Origin: Prorocentrum cordatum | Lineage: Eukaryota > Sar > Dinophyceae > Prorocentrales > Prorocentraceae | NCBI GenBank assembly: GCA_963575745.1 | Contig: CAUYUJ010014559.1 | Coordinates: forward strand, 251,869-315,868 | Reading direction: 5' to 3' | Length of the DNA stretch: 64,000 nucleotides | Part shown: piece after piece, positions 31,444 through 41,221 of the stretch | Layout of the letters: every line of letters begins with the position of its first letter | How positions within the stretch are numbered: position 1 is the stretch's first letter | Notes under the pieces: generated by a model | The model's input: the letters and a program-made list of their open reading frames with translations, nothing else | Told to the model about the DNA's origin: nothing | Databases searched by the model: none | Program-made: the position numbers and the translations under genes

Positions 31444-32091
31444 GTAGCAAATCATGGGAGCATCGTGTACCCTCGAAACTCCGCTTTTAGAGTGCATTGG
31501 CGACGATCAGTTTTTGGTAATCCACGAGAGGGCGCCAACTTAGCGTCGATCAGCGTTGATTATCGCCGATTGCGCGTCGATTTAGCATCGGTCAGCATCG
31601 ATACGCGTCGAGCAGCGCCGACTGGAAGGAGCCAGCGATATGGTATGGAGGCTCCCAGGAGTTGCCGCAGAAGGATCAGCTTGAGCTTCTGCTCGGGCTC
31701 GACGGAGTTTGGCGGGCATTGCAACCGGCGCACCATCAAGGAGTGCGCGTGCCCTCAGATCGGGGCGTTGCAATCGTTTCACACGGGGCATTGTCGCCCG
31801 GCTTCCAGCGCGGGGACCAACACAGATCGGCCCGGCTCGAAATGTGCAGCCGAAAGATGGGGCTCGTAGGACTCTGGCTGTGATTCCTCACGGTGGTGCC
31901 TATAGGGCTCTTGCCCACCTCTGTCGTCATTTTTTATGCGTCTCACTGTTCCAATGCATGTTTGCATTTCTCATACGCACCAGGTCGTCCCCCCGTCTGG
32001 TCTGAGCTAGGCCCAAGCATCTGTCCACTGAGGTGGTTCGTTCGTCCATTCTTCGCGATGGTGCCATTGTTTCGCAACGTCGGATCTCAAG
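31444..32091. other. WD40 gene intron with TCGAT-rich repeats
   Basis: A 648-bp GT-AG intron. About 31535-31630 has repeated GCGTCGAT/AGCATCGAT words reminiscent of the ends of family B. The open frame at 30916-31869 that spans it has no motif of its own. Confidence 0.5.
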
Positions 32092-32278
32092 GTACGTCGG
32101 AGGCCGTGCCGAGCTGGTCGCCAGCGGCTCCGACGACGGGCGCCTCTTCTTGTGGCACGCCAGCTCCGGCGCGCTCGCGGGCCTCGGCGAGGGGGGCGAC
32201 AGTTTCGTGGTGAATTCGGTGGCGCCCCACCCCCGCGACCTGTGCCTCGCCACTGGCGGCATCGACAGCTGCGTGAAG
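32092..32278 (+). CDS. WD40 gene, fifth WD-repeat exon
   Basis: Reads YVGGRAELVASGSDDGRLFL, WHASSGALAGLGEGGDSFVV and NSVAPHPRDLCLATGGIDSC, then VK. SGSDDGRLFLW and the following VN.V.PHP...LATGGIDS.VK correspond almost residue by residue to the last two repeats of WDTC1-type proteins (SGSDDGxxFIW, VNxxxPHPxxxxLATSGID). Acceptor TCAAG; end AAG before GT; phases match on both sides. Confidence 0.85.
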
Positions 32279-32441
32279 GTTCGATGATCTTCAGGACGCG
32301 TGTTGGCCCAATGTGTGCTTGCCCCGATCAGCCTAGCACGCGGTCTACGTTGGCCCTCGTTGCTTTGCCTGCGTCGAATTGAAAGGCCTCGGTGGACAAG
32401 CACACGTTGGCGCTAACGCGCGTTTTGAGGACTATCGGAAG

Positions 32442-32553
32442 GTGTGGGCGCCGACGTCGGCGGAGCCTCGGCGCCTCTCCGGCCCGGAGGTGGAGGAGGT
32501 CTGCCGGCGCAACGAGCTCCGCGGTGACGCCGCGGGCTTCCCGTTCCTCCTGG
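32442..32553 (+). CDS. WD40 gene, exon after the propeller
   Basis: Continues the last repeat in frame (CVK/VWAPTSAEPRRLSGPEV), then EEVCRRNELRGDAAGFPFLL. The VW closes the WD repeat, as in 'GIDxxVRLWxP'. The acidic helical stretch after it matches the region following the propeller in this family. The 3' end lies near CTGGGTGGTGATGG, where a minisatellite starts, so it is uncertain. The intron between (32279-32441) is 163 bp with AAG/GT at both edges. Confidence 0.75.
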
Positions 32554-32695
32554 GTGGTGATGGCCTTGGGGATGACGATTGGTGATGGCGCAGCAGCCTT
32601 GGTGATGGCCTTCGGGATGACGACTGGTGATGACGACTGGTGGCGGCCTTCAACGTCTGGTGATGGCGCGGGGTTCCCGTTCCTCCTCGGCGGTG
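32554..32695. repeat. GGTGATGGC minisatellite
   Basis: Imperfect repeats of GGTGATGGCCTTGGGGATGA and GACTGGTGATG. Near its right end TTCCCGTTCCTCCT re-occurs (32686), duplicating the end of the preceding exon. Confidence 0.6.
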
Positions 32696-33064
32696 CTATG
32701 TCAGAGGAGGGCCAGTTGAGACAACCGTATTTGGCTGGCCTTCGGGGGGCGCCCTCGTCGCCACGGCTGGACGCATCTCGGAGAATTGATGTGTTTGGAC
32801 CCCAGGAGGGCTCCAGGCACCGATTTTGAGCTGCCTTCGTCGCAATTCACTCTCCTCCGATGATGGCGTTGCGCTGCGCCCAGTCGAACAAGTCGGTCCT
32901 GTGCAGAGCTCGGGGTGGCCAAACACCACAGGGACGGCAGCCTTGGGTATGACGGCTGGTGATGGCACGGCAGCCAAAAACGCCAGGATACGCCGTGAGT
33001 TTCGCCTCGCCCCACCCCGCCCCAATTAGGGAGGTGGGTGGGAGGGAGGCGGAAGGCGACGGAG
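32696..33064. repeat. Family C repeat and spacer
   Basis: About 32735-32830 contains GCGCCCTCGTCGCCACGGC, TGGACGCATCTCGGA and CCAGGAGGGCTCCAGG, shared with copies at 18.5, 49.5 and 51.5 kb. The rest is unclear. The final bases (GAGGCGGAAGGCGACGGA) may be the end of an exon continued at about 33250. Confidence 0.45.
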
Positions 33065-33245
33065 TTCGAAGAGGAACAGAAGACATAAACGTAAACTCTC
33101 GGAGCTCTCAGCGGATTTCTTGGATCCGCGCTAGGACCCTCGTCGGCGCTTCCGGCACCGCCCTTTGTGCGCTCCCAGCGCTGACCCGAACAGTCCGCGC
33201 AGACCTTCCACAGCTACTTATGCTTCTGTTGCTGACTATACTCCT
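33065..33245. mobile_element. TIR mini-element, family A (copy at 33.1 kb)
   Basis: Left arm ACTCTCGGAGCTCTCAGCGG...GGATCCGCGCTAGGACCC and right arm AGCGCTGACCC...TCCGCGCAGACCTTCCACAG. Outer edges TTCGAAGAGGAACAGAAG and CTTATGCTTCTGTTG are inverted repeats too. CGGA occurs at both edges, and removing one copy keeps a reading frame open across (see the next feature). Confidence 0.6.
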
Positions 33246-33357
33246 CGGAAGCCAGGCCGAGACTTACCAGCAGCACCTGGGAGACGCAACAAAACAGGGG
33301 GCCGACTGCGCCAACAGGCTGCCCGCTGGAGACCGCGCTGGCAGCCGGCGTGCGTGA
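33246..33357 (+). CDS. Possible further exon of the WD40 gene
   Basis: Reads GSQAETYQQHLGDATKQGAD then CANRLPAGDRAGSRR. If the family-A element is excised at the CGGA repeat, the upstream REVGGREAEGDG joins in frame. WDTC1-type proteins carry TPR helices after the propeller, and AETYQQHLGDA has TPR-helix spacing, but the match is short. The frame closes at 33357. Confidence 0.3.
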
Positions 33358-35661
33358 GCCGCCACGTAAGGCCGTCGTGTCCTGTCGCGTGAGTTCGGTC
33401 GCGCGTAAGTGCAGTCTTCTCTACGCGCTGTGCCGCGCTGCTGGCCCGCGTATTGAAACCGCCGCGTGAGGCCGCCACATTGGAGGATCGAAGGGGGTAC
33501 GGAAAGAATAGGCACAACGTCCAGCAGCAGTTCTTAATCAGTCTGAAAAGGGACCGCTGTCGGCGTCACCGCGATCGTTGTCCATCTGAGACATAAGCTG
33601 GCCTCCCCAACAGCGGCCGCTGTCGGTTTTGGACAACATGTGCTGTTGGGCACTGTACCATTTGTTTCTGTATTCATTTCGGGCGTCCAAGGCCATGTCG
33701 CGCTGGCGGCCCGCGTGCGGTACGCCACCGCGCAAGCTCGCCGTGCCCTCATGCGCAAGGCCCCGTCTTTTGTTCGAGTGCCTTACGCCATTCCGCCGAC
33801 CCCCCAGGTTGGGCATCTTGGAGGGCTCTTGGGAGCATATGGCTTCCTGATCGTTGTGGAGGCCTCTTGGGGCCTTTCCGGGGGCGCCTCGGGTTACCTC
33901 TGGGAGTTCCTGCTTGGAGCCATTTTTGGGGCGCAGGCTCGCTGTGCCCTTTCGCGCAAGGCCTTGTTTCCCCCATATCCTGAGACGGAACTCTTGTCAT
34001 TATTGAGGCGCCCCCAGACGTCACTGAAGTCGTCGTCGTCGTCATCGTCGTCGTCGTCGTCGTCGTTGTCGCACCCGTCGTCTGCGGGGACTCGCTCTCA
34101 CCCCGATGATCGCAGACGGAGTTCCGCCGCGAGGCGTGCCAGGAGTATGAGATGCACATCTGGGGACTTCCGCGTCGAGTAGTCATCTCGATGCTCTGCT
34201 GGTGCTTTTTGTGGCTGCCCTGGCGATCGGCGCGTCCGGCTGGAGGAGGCCCCGCCGCCATGCCCTGGAGGCCCGCCGCGCGGGTCGGGCCCCGGCAGCC
34301 AGGCTCGCTCGAGCAGCCGAGCTCCGCCCGAGGCGCCGCAGTTCGCCAGGGAAGCGCCGGGCTCGGGTTCGCCAGACATCGGGTTCGCCGACGTTCTGTT
34401 TGACGGGCGCGGCCCGACATTTTGACGGTCCAGTGTTCGTGTGATGCCTGCAGCGGGAGCTCGCGTCGAGTTCCAGATTGGGCCTCGTCATTTCCCGTAC
34501 AGCCCTGCCAGGCCAGCCCGAGTCCGCCGAACCCGAGTCTTACGTCTCCCGATAGGGGGATATAGGCTCAGGGGGCGATGCATCGAGGTTTCCTGCAGGC
34601 GTTCCTGTAGGGGTTCCTGACCCCGCCCCCATCTCCCAAAGCTCTCCGTCCCCCTCCCCCCCCCTCACAAAAGCATCGAGGCTTGGGTCTTCGGACGTTT
34701 CCGCTGGTTTCCAGAAAGTCTTTAATGATGCCCCTCACATCAGCCACCCGCATATGGGGGTGTAGGAGAAGGGGAGAACGCTTCTTACAAGCACCCCTGC
34801 TTCTTAGAAGGCGCGGGGATCATCTACATATACAGGGCTGGCGCCTTCTGAGAAGTAGCCTCCTTCTAAGAAACCTCCTCCCACCACAATTGGACAATGT
34901 GAATACTACTCTCCCTCCTCCCCTGAAGTTGTCTGGAAAATCCCCCCCCGCCCTCTCCGCGTGTTTTTTTGTGTGTGTGTGTGCATTTGATTTCGAGCAT
35001 AAGTTTGCCGTCTTGTTTTTTCAATTCGCATGTTTCTGGTGCTTCAAAATGGTGTTCCCGCTGCAGCGTGGGCCTCATGTTCGGATCGGCGCGTTGCTCT
35101 CGTCGTTCAGGATGGCGCTCTCGCCCCAGCGCGGGGCACTTGTCTGGATCCGAGTATGGCTTCATTGTGGCCCCCCCCATCATTTCCCTTTCTCTACATT
35201 CCACTGGTCCTCCTGTTCCTCCCGCTCCGTCCACTCCAGTTCTTGCTGCTGCTTTTCGTCTCGCCCAAGCGCAGGCCACTTCTCTGAATCCGAGTCTTGA
35301 TTCCGTGTTGTCGCCCCGCTCATTTCCCCTCCTCCACCTTCGTCGCCTGGTCTTCGTTTCCCTCCCGACCCTTTCGCTTTAATTCCTGCCGCTGCTATTC
35401 GTTATCATGTCTTCCTTCCGCTCATCATCCGGATGACCCGCCACCTACTCTTGTGCACGCACCTCCCAGCTTCCCGATTTCGCATACCACGAAGTGGTCT
35501 TTCTCTGTGGGAGTCGCAGATCGGCAATGACACGCGTCCGCGGATAGAAACATCAGCGCCATGGGAAAGGATGGGAGGGAGGGATGGAATGTCAGGTGAG
35601 ACGCGAGCGCACCTAGCTTGCCTTCCTCCTCTCTCCCACCTCCCTCCTGCGCCACCCATCC
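33358..35661. other. Repeats and unassigned sequence between WD40 gene and copia 2
   Basis: About 33360-33530 and 33690-33780 hold GCGCTGGCGGCCCGCGT-type repeats also seen near 18.8 kb. About 33600-33645 matches 20.76 kb. A TCG run lies at about 34028-34072. A plus-strand stretch at about 34215-34350 (HALEARRAGRAPAARLARAA then ELRPRR) could be a TPR-like exon ending at the family-D element, but evidence is thin. 34550-35660 shows no gene. Confidence 0.4.
34357..34537. mobile_element. TIR mini-element, family D (copy at 34.4 kb)
   Basis: Arms CTCGGGTTCGCC...GTTTGACGGGCGCGGCC and CCTGCCAGGCCAGCCCGAG...GAACCCGAGTCTTACG are inverted repeats. Collinear with 30222-30399. Confidence 0.6.
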
Positions 35662-35806
35662 AGCGGAGATCGCTTTGTTGTCGAGAGCTTGAACCCGATT
35701 GTTATTACCGTCCAGCCTCTCTCTGCATGCTTCTTCACAAAACTAAACCAGCACACGATACACTGATAAGAACAGATACTATACCTGTCCTAACTCAGAC
35801 CTAAAT
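35662..35806 (-). repeat. 3' LTR of copia element 2
   Basis: Shares GGAGATCGCT, CCCGATTGTTATTACCGTCC, GCATGCTTCTTCACAAA and ACAGATACTATACCTGTCCT with 48997-49147. By eye they differ at roughly one base in ten. The ends are not TG...CA. Confidence 0.7.
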
Positions 35807-36573
35807 ATTCCTTCCGATTCTAGTGTCCCGGATACAAGATTATCTCAGTATTGTATTCGCTGGGTGCTCACCAACGTTTTATTCTCTCAAACATAAATCC
35901 AAGAGACGAGCCGGCGGCACCACAGCAGCAGGCACTTAAGCCTCGCACATCATGCGCAGGGTGTTAATGATCTCCACCTCGGATAGGTATCAATATCAAG
36001 AACACACCACCCTGCAGTAAGACACATCGTATCAGGACTTGGCCTAAACTTGGAATCCTCGCCGCCGTAATGTACCTCATGCCAGTTGACTGCTGTCCCT
36101 CGAACCGTGTCACAACCCAAGGTGCAACAAACAAACAGGGAATTCCATACCCGCATCTGAATAGTTCAGCAAGGGCCCGTGATCACTTTCGTCCATAAGT
36201 TATCTCTTGAGGTCCAACAGGTCCTGCTCTGAGTAGCGTTCCTGCGTTTGCGCGTTTCTCCTCAATGTGGTATATTTGCCTTTCGGTGGGGAAACATGCC
36301 AAACACCCGTCGCCAAATGTTCCATCAAAAGTTTGAAGGTACCCGTCTTGGTGAAGCCGCCCACGATCACAACTTCTGCCGGTAGATGGATGAAGTTACA
36401 GATTCTCCCGCTGAGGCGTTCTTCCCATACAAAGGACTGCCACTCTATTCGGCTTATCCGAGGGTGCTCCTTTCACTCCACAACATGGCTGTCAGAAATC
36501 CATACAAATCGTACAGTGGCCAATACGTACTTGATACAACGACCGGTCAACAACATCCACCATGTCTCGAGCC
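35807..36573. other. Copia 2 3' untranslated or degraded region
   Basis: Lies between the 3' LTR and the RNase H region. AT-richer than its surroundings. No conserved frame found on the minus strand; the plus-strand ORF at 36267-36707 is a shadow of pol. Confidence 0.45.
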
Positions 36574-37773
36574 TTATGTTGAATTTCCGTACACGTGATA
36601 ATCTCGTTCAGCCTCAGTGCAATGAATTGTGCCGTCCGCCTGACCTTGTAGCCCGCATTGGCTTCGGCGTTGCACGTGGAGTGGGATATGCGCTTCGACT
36701 TTCTTGAGGATAGCGCTAATGAGTGGGTCGTCAGGATTAACGAGGTCCTTCTTCTTATCGACGTGCACTTGATCCATGTGGACATCCATGAAAGGTACCG
36801 CTGCGCCTCCCTGAGGATATGATGTCTTACGATTGCCATGTCCAGCGTCCCCAAGTGATACTGAGCGAGCTGGATAGGATATCGGACCGAAGCGAAGTCC
36901 TGCCATCTTCATGTTGCGTCTCGCTCTATGCACGATGAGGTTCGCTTGCTTCTCGTGACCAACCTTACTCTTTCGATCAATCTGCTGTAGCTGCACGGCA
37001 TCACAAGACATATCGTCACGCGTCTGACATAGCCTCAGTAGTGAACATAGTACGGGCCGTAGGTCATGAGTCAACTTCGCGTCGCACTTGTTGTCAGTCT
37101 TATCCTTCAGCTTGAACGGGACCACGGTTTTCTTCCAGCCTTCCGTGAACACGTGTTGATGAATGAATAGGTGTCGATATCCAAGTACTTCATAGCTCAT
37201 TTCCATATGAGCGAAGGGTAGCTGATGTCTTTTGATTTGTCCAAAACTTTTCTCTATTGAGCTGAGACCCCAAGCAAGCCAGTCTGATTTTGCCAACGCG
37301 ATAATATCGCCCACGTGAACTGCCCATGCCATCATTATTTCACCGCTCCTCATCCACATGAAGAAATTGTCGTCGAAAATCTGAATTCCTTTAAGGTCGT
37401 CTAGTCCGTGTAATGGTAGGGCCAACTGCCATAGCGATGGCGCGCCCACGGTGTATTCAATCGGTTCGAGGAACTGCGAGGCGAAAGACATTGTCTCCAC
37501 GTCGGGGATTCTGACATTAGTGTTCTCATACTCTCGAGCATGCCTCCTAACGTTGGCTGGCAGTTGAAGATGAACCTTCCGCTGTTCTCGATTTTCGATG
37601 CCTTGATGTGATCCATCCTCGGCTCGCTGGTTCCTTTGCCAGCTCTCGTCATCTCTGATTCGTGCTCGTTGAGGTGCCGGTGGATAAAGTGGTGGCCCCG
37701 GCGGAATATTGCTCGCGCCTATGATGCCCGCGTCTCCATCCGGCCATGGTGAATCACTGATGCCGAACGTCAT
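36574..37773 (-). pseudogene. Copia element 2 reverse transcriptase/RNase H
   Basis: A 399-codon open frame. A Pro-rich linker comes first, then QIFDDNFFMWMRSGEIMMAW, AVHVGDIIALAKSDWLAWGL (motif C, with Gly where the first catalytic Asp of HVDD should be), and SSIEKSFGQIKRHQLPFAHM. RPVLCSLLRLCQTRDDMSCD, HEKQANLIVHRARRNMKMAG, then SLGDAGHGNRKTSYPQGGAA follow, corresponding to the connection and RNase H-like region of a copia subgroup common in dinoflagellates. It is open but catalytically altered, and motif A is not evident. Confidence 0.65.
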
Positions 37774-38500
37774 CGGACTCGGCGCCTCGGCAATCGCTTG
37801 TCCTGGAGCGGGCGGAGGTCCCTGGGGCCCTCCGCGTGCTGCAGGTAATGGTTGTTGTTCGTGTTCGGGCCGTCGATGTAGCGCTGCTGCAGGTGGTGCT
37901 GGCGGCGCTGGCGGCCCTGGTCCTATAAGCCCCGCTGATACTTAATGGTCGCCATCACTGCGAAGACCTCGAGCCACCACTGCTGGGTCTTGCGGCGGCG
38001 CTGGCGGCGGCGGTTGTCCACCTTGCGCTGATGCCGGGGCCGGCCCTCGTTCAGGTGACAGTGGCCATTGAAGTTGCAAATCCATGTCGTCATCGTCGTC
38101 AGGCCGCATCGATAATATGTCCGAAAATTTGGGACGTTGCGCCGCTTGGTCTCCTCGCCCTCGGTGATCGACGCGACCGAGTAGACCGGGATGCGGCGGG
38201 CGTTCGAGTCCTTCATGTCTTTGGTGATGCTCAGCACGTGCAACATTTGCCTTCTAGGGCCCACGCCTGTCGCGACGTACTTATCTCGCTGCGCGCAGCC
38301 CCGCGCGACCTGTCGACCGAACGTTGCCCGCGTCGCTGTGAATCGCCAGCGGACGCATCTGCCGAATACTACGCCGTGGGTGTTGATGCTCCACTCGCCC
38401 TCGGCGCACTTGACAGCCGGGTTCCAGATCTTCGGCGGAGCGTCGCCCATGCTCGGCGATGGTCGCTCTTCTCTTTCGGCGCGAACCAGCATCCCGATCA
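37774..38500. other. Copia 2 linker between integrase and RT
   Basis: Gly/Pro/Ala-rich in the coding direction (minus), typical of the variable linker of copia polyproteins. The minus-strand open frame 38621-37923 crosses it, but I recognise no domain in it. Confidence 0.4.
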
Positions 38501-39515
38501 CATGTGGCTTGAACGGTGCCGCGCCTGCCACAATAGCCAGCACATCGTATAGTCCGTTACCAGGCGCGCCGATGACGAGAATGCCGCGACCGCGCGTTGG
38601 CGTCGATGGCTGGAGGCCCACGCCGAGAAACGTTTACGAAGCCTCCTGATGTGCCGAAGAGGAGCAGCGCGGGGATAACAGTTGCATACGACAGTATCTC
38701 CAGTTCTCTTGAGATGCAACAACTCACAAGATCCGCTCCAGCCTTCCGGATCCTTCTTGCTCGGGGTCCGATGCAAGTCCACCTGGTCGCCGACCTTGCT
38801 CTTCTCCGTGACGAGCTTCTGCGGTTTTGATTTGTTGGCGATAGCAAGTCGCCATTCCACGATCGTCCTCAATACACTCTGCCTCGACAGCAGTCTCATC
38901 CAGACGTGCGAGTCAAACGTATCTGGGGAAAACTCTAGCGTTCCTTCATGTACCATGATCGTCGCTGAATCCACATCATTGTAATTTCGGGGGCCCTAGC
39001 CAAGAAAAGCTTTAGCCGGTGTGCTGCCCCCGAAATTGAGGAGGAGGTTATGTGCCATCGTTGCTTTGTACACCAGCGTTTCCATGGAGATGTCTAGACC
39101 TTCCTTCTCCGCTACAGCTGCGTTCTTCAGGGCGATCGATTTAGTCATCTGGATATGAGATTCCGCCAGTCCGGTTGTTGTTTTGTTTTCATTGTTCGGC
39201 CTTTTTTCTTGCAAGTTCTGATTTGATCGCATCTTGCCCGATGTAGTTCTAACGAGATCTTATGTTAATGACCCCTTCTGAATCTGCAACAAATGCCCCC
39301 ATGGGCCCAAAGAATCTGATCTGGCATTCCCCCATGCATCGCAGGTATTCCAGGGCCGTCTTGTCCTTCATCACTCCGATACTTCGGTGCCCGATATGTT
39401 CGCCCACCAGAATAAGCCATACCATATCCCAGAGAAAAAATGGATTGCCTTGAGTGCGCACGTTAAACTTCGTCGCGACATGTGCTCTGAGCGCTGGTCG
39501 ATAGAGCAGCATCAT
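38501..39515 (-). pseudogene. Copia element 2 integrase
   Basis: Read from 39515: MVWLILVGEHIGHRSIGVMK, MGECQIRFFGPMGAFVADSE (core Asp block, 39515-39249). Then TTGLAESHIQMTKSIALKNA and HNLLLNFGGSTPAKAFLG (39232-38996, the Glu-containing helix and the 'N...G.sP...lfG' end). Then DQVDLHRTPSKKDPEGWSGS and AAPLRHIRRLR (38974-38640), the C-terminal chromatin/DNA-binding tail. Each block lies in its own frame, so several indels have accumulated. Confidence 0.65.
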
Positions 39516-39812
39516 ACCCTACACGCGCCGCGCAATTCCTTGACGACTTGCGGACAGAGTTTGGCGATACTAGCTTCCACTTCAAGCGCCGCTAATGAAC
39601 TCGCCATTTCCTCAGGAGTTGCATGCCGGAACAGCAGATGAAGTCCCAGTAGCAGTGCCGACCTCGCCTGATCAAGGCCGCCTCTTCGAGTTGATGTTTA
39701 AAACGTTGCCAGTCGAAATTGTTGCTTAATGGTGACCGCACTCCTGGGCGATTCCGTACTTATCTTTGGGTCCGTGGTGCCGCGTTTTTAATGCGCGTCC
39801 AATCTTATCGGA

Positions 39813-40604
39813 TCACGTCCAGGGGGGCTCTGGTACTGGTTGTTCATGTTCTGGCGTTTCAGGAGCATGCGCGGGTGCTGGAGCATATACTGGTACTGGT
39901 GCTTTCGGCGCTGAAGCTGGTACTGGTGCTGGTGCTTTGGGCGCTGGTGGTGCCGGAGGTGGCCCAGCTGCCGCAGGTGGCTCACGATTTGGATCGAATC
40001 GGCATCCCTTCAGTCGCGCGCGCGGCGTCGGCGCTGCGTTCCCGCGCTTGCACCGATCACGCGTCCAAAAGAGAAGACCCAATGTTGCCTTCAGCCTCAT
40101 CTTGATTATCGCACCGATGCTCTTGCGCAACTTCTCCGTGGACATCTTGGCCCTTGAGGTTTGAGCTCCTCCAACAAGCCAGGCGCGTGGTCGAACGCAC
40201 TGGCGCAAGGCCGCTGTCCGTCTAATTCGAAAGGATGTCATGGACTTCGTTCTCTTCTGAAGGGGTGTTCCTTCTGTGCCCTGAGAGCCGTGCTGACGCT
40301 GATTGCAGATATTGTGGTACATGCGCTCGTCGGGTTGCAGCTCCGCCAATGGCAATGTTTCCCATGTCTCGCTCCTGGCCGGGTTCTCGATAATGAAGTC
40401 GGCGCCGTCGAGATGGGCGGCCTTGCGCGCGTCGGTGATCCGCTGAAGAGCTGATGGGTCAACCGCTCGATTCGCTGCCATGGTGTCCGGGTCGGCTGTC
40501 GGACTTGCCCGAGACCAGGGCGTGCATTCTCGGGTATGCATTCTGACCAGCACCCGAACGGTATGTTGACATCTCTCGACGTTACTGTGGTGCTCCTTCA
40601 ACAA
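39813..40604 (-). pseudogene. Methyltransferase-like segment of copia polyprotein 2
   Basis: The open frame has DGADFIIENPARSETWETLP, MYHNICNQRQHGSQGTEGTP and KRTKSMTSFRIRRTAALRQC, then a long Pro/Ala-rich tail (PPAPPAPKAPAPVPASAPKA). The F-x-x-E-N-P...S...W block followed by a Q-x-x-G...K-x-T block corresponds in order to the same segment of copia element 1 (GRYFALEVP...SW...CRVGL). It lies between protease and integrase, as there. The N-terminal half with an SPPC motif was not found in the decayed sequence upstream (40.7-41.2 kb). Confidence 0.4.
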
Positions 40605-40699
40605 GCCCAGGTTCCAGCCATATTGGGTGTCAGTCGGAAATCATGCCGGACATTTGCTTCGATGCGCCCAGCAAGATAAGGTGTTGTTGCCGGAGAAAT

Positions 40700-41215
40700 G
40701 CTCCTTCATATCCACGCTCGTCACGTCATTATCCATGAGATGCTTCGGGTATATGTCCGCGTTCTGGGGCGTGATCACGACTAGCTTCGTCTTGGTGTAG
40801 AACGTCTCTGGAATGCCGTGGCGGTTTTTCTTGAAGCGTTCTTGTTGGTGTTGATTGTGCCCTTCTGGAGCGATGCCACCAGTGTATGCCTGGCCCTCCC
40901 AGGTGCATCAAACGTTCCAGACATGCTGAGCTTCCGCAATCTTTGACCGCCTTGTCGGGCATGAATGTTTTTGCGAGCATCGATCGCCTCCGCACCTGTG
41001 TTCTGAGAAGTCGGCTTTCAAGCTCGCGAAGGGATGGGTTCCAGCACGAGCCGGGGACTTGATCTGGTCGCGATTCTCCTGGATGCTCTGATTGAGGTCG
41101 TTCAACTGCTTCATTCTGTTCGTCTCGGCAGATTCTGAACTCAGACCCGAAAAGACAGATGACCTCGCTCTGGTGCTAGTGTAGATACTGCTGATCAACT
41201 TCACCACGAATGTGT
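40700..41215 (-). pseudogene. Decayed copia 2 sequence between protease and methyltransferase-like segment
   Basis: Short minus-strand frames (40995-40729; 41207-40908, with RMKQLNDLNQSIQENRDQIK) lie where the protease end and the start of the methyltransferase-like domain are expected. No motif is secure. Confidence 0.3.
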
Positions 41216-41221
41216 TGGTTG

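Noticed and set aside
33640-34182. 180-residue plus-strand frame with a Ser run
   Set aside because: Contains dispersed repeats and a TCG microsatellite; composition changes abruptly and no domain is recognisable.
35640-35665. Target duplication for copia element 2
   Set aside because: The five bases outside the two LTRs (CATCC and TTTCG) do not match.
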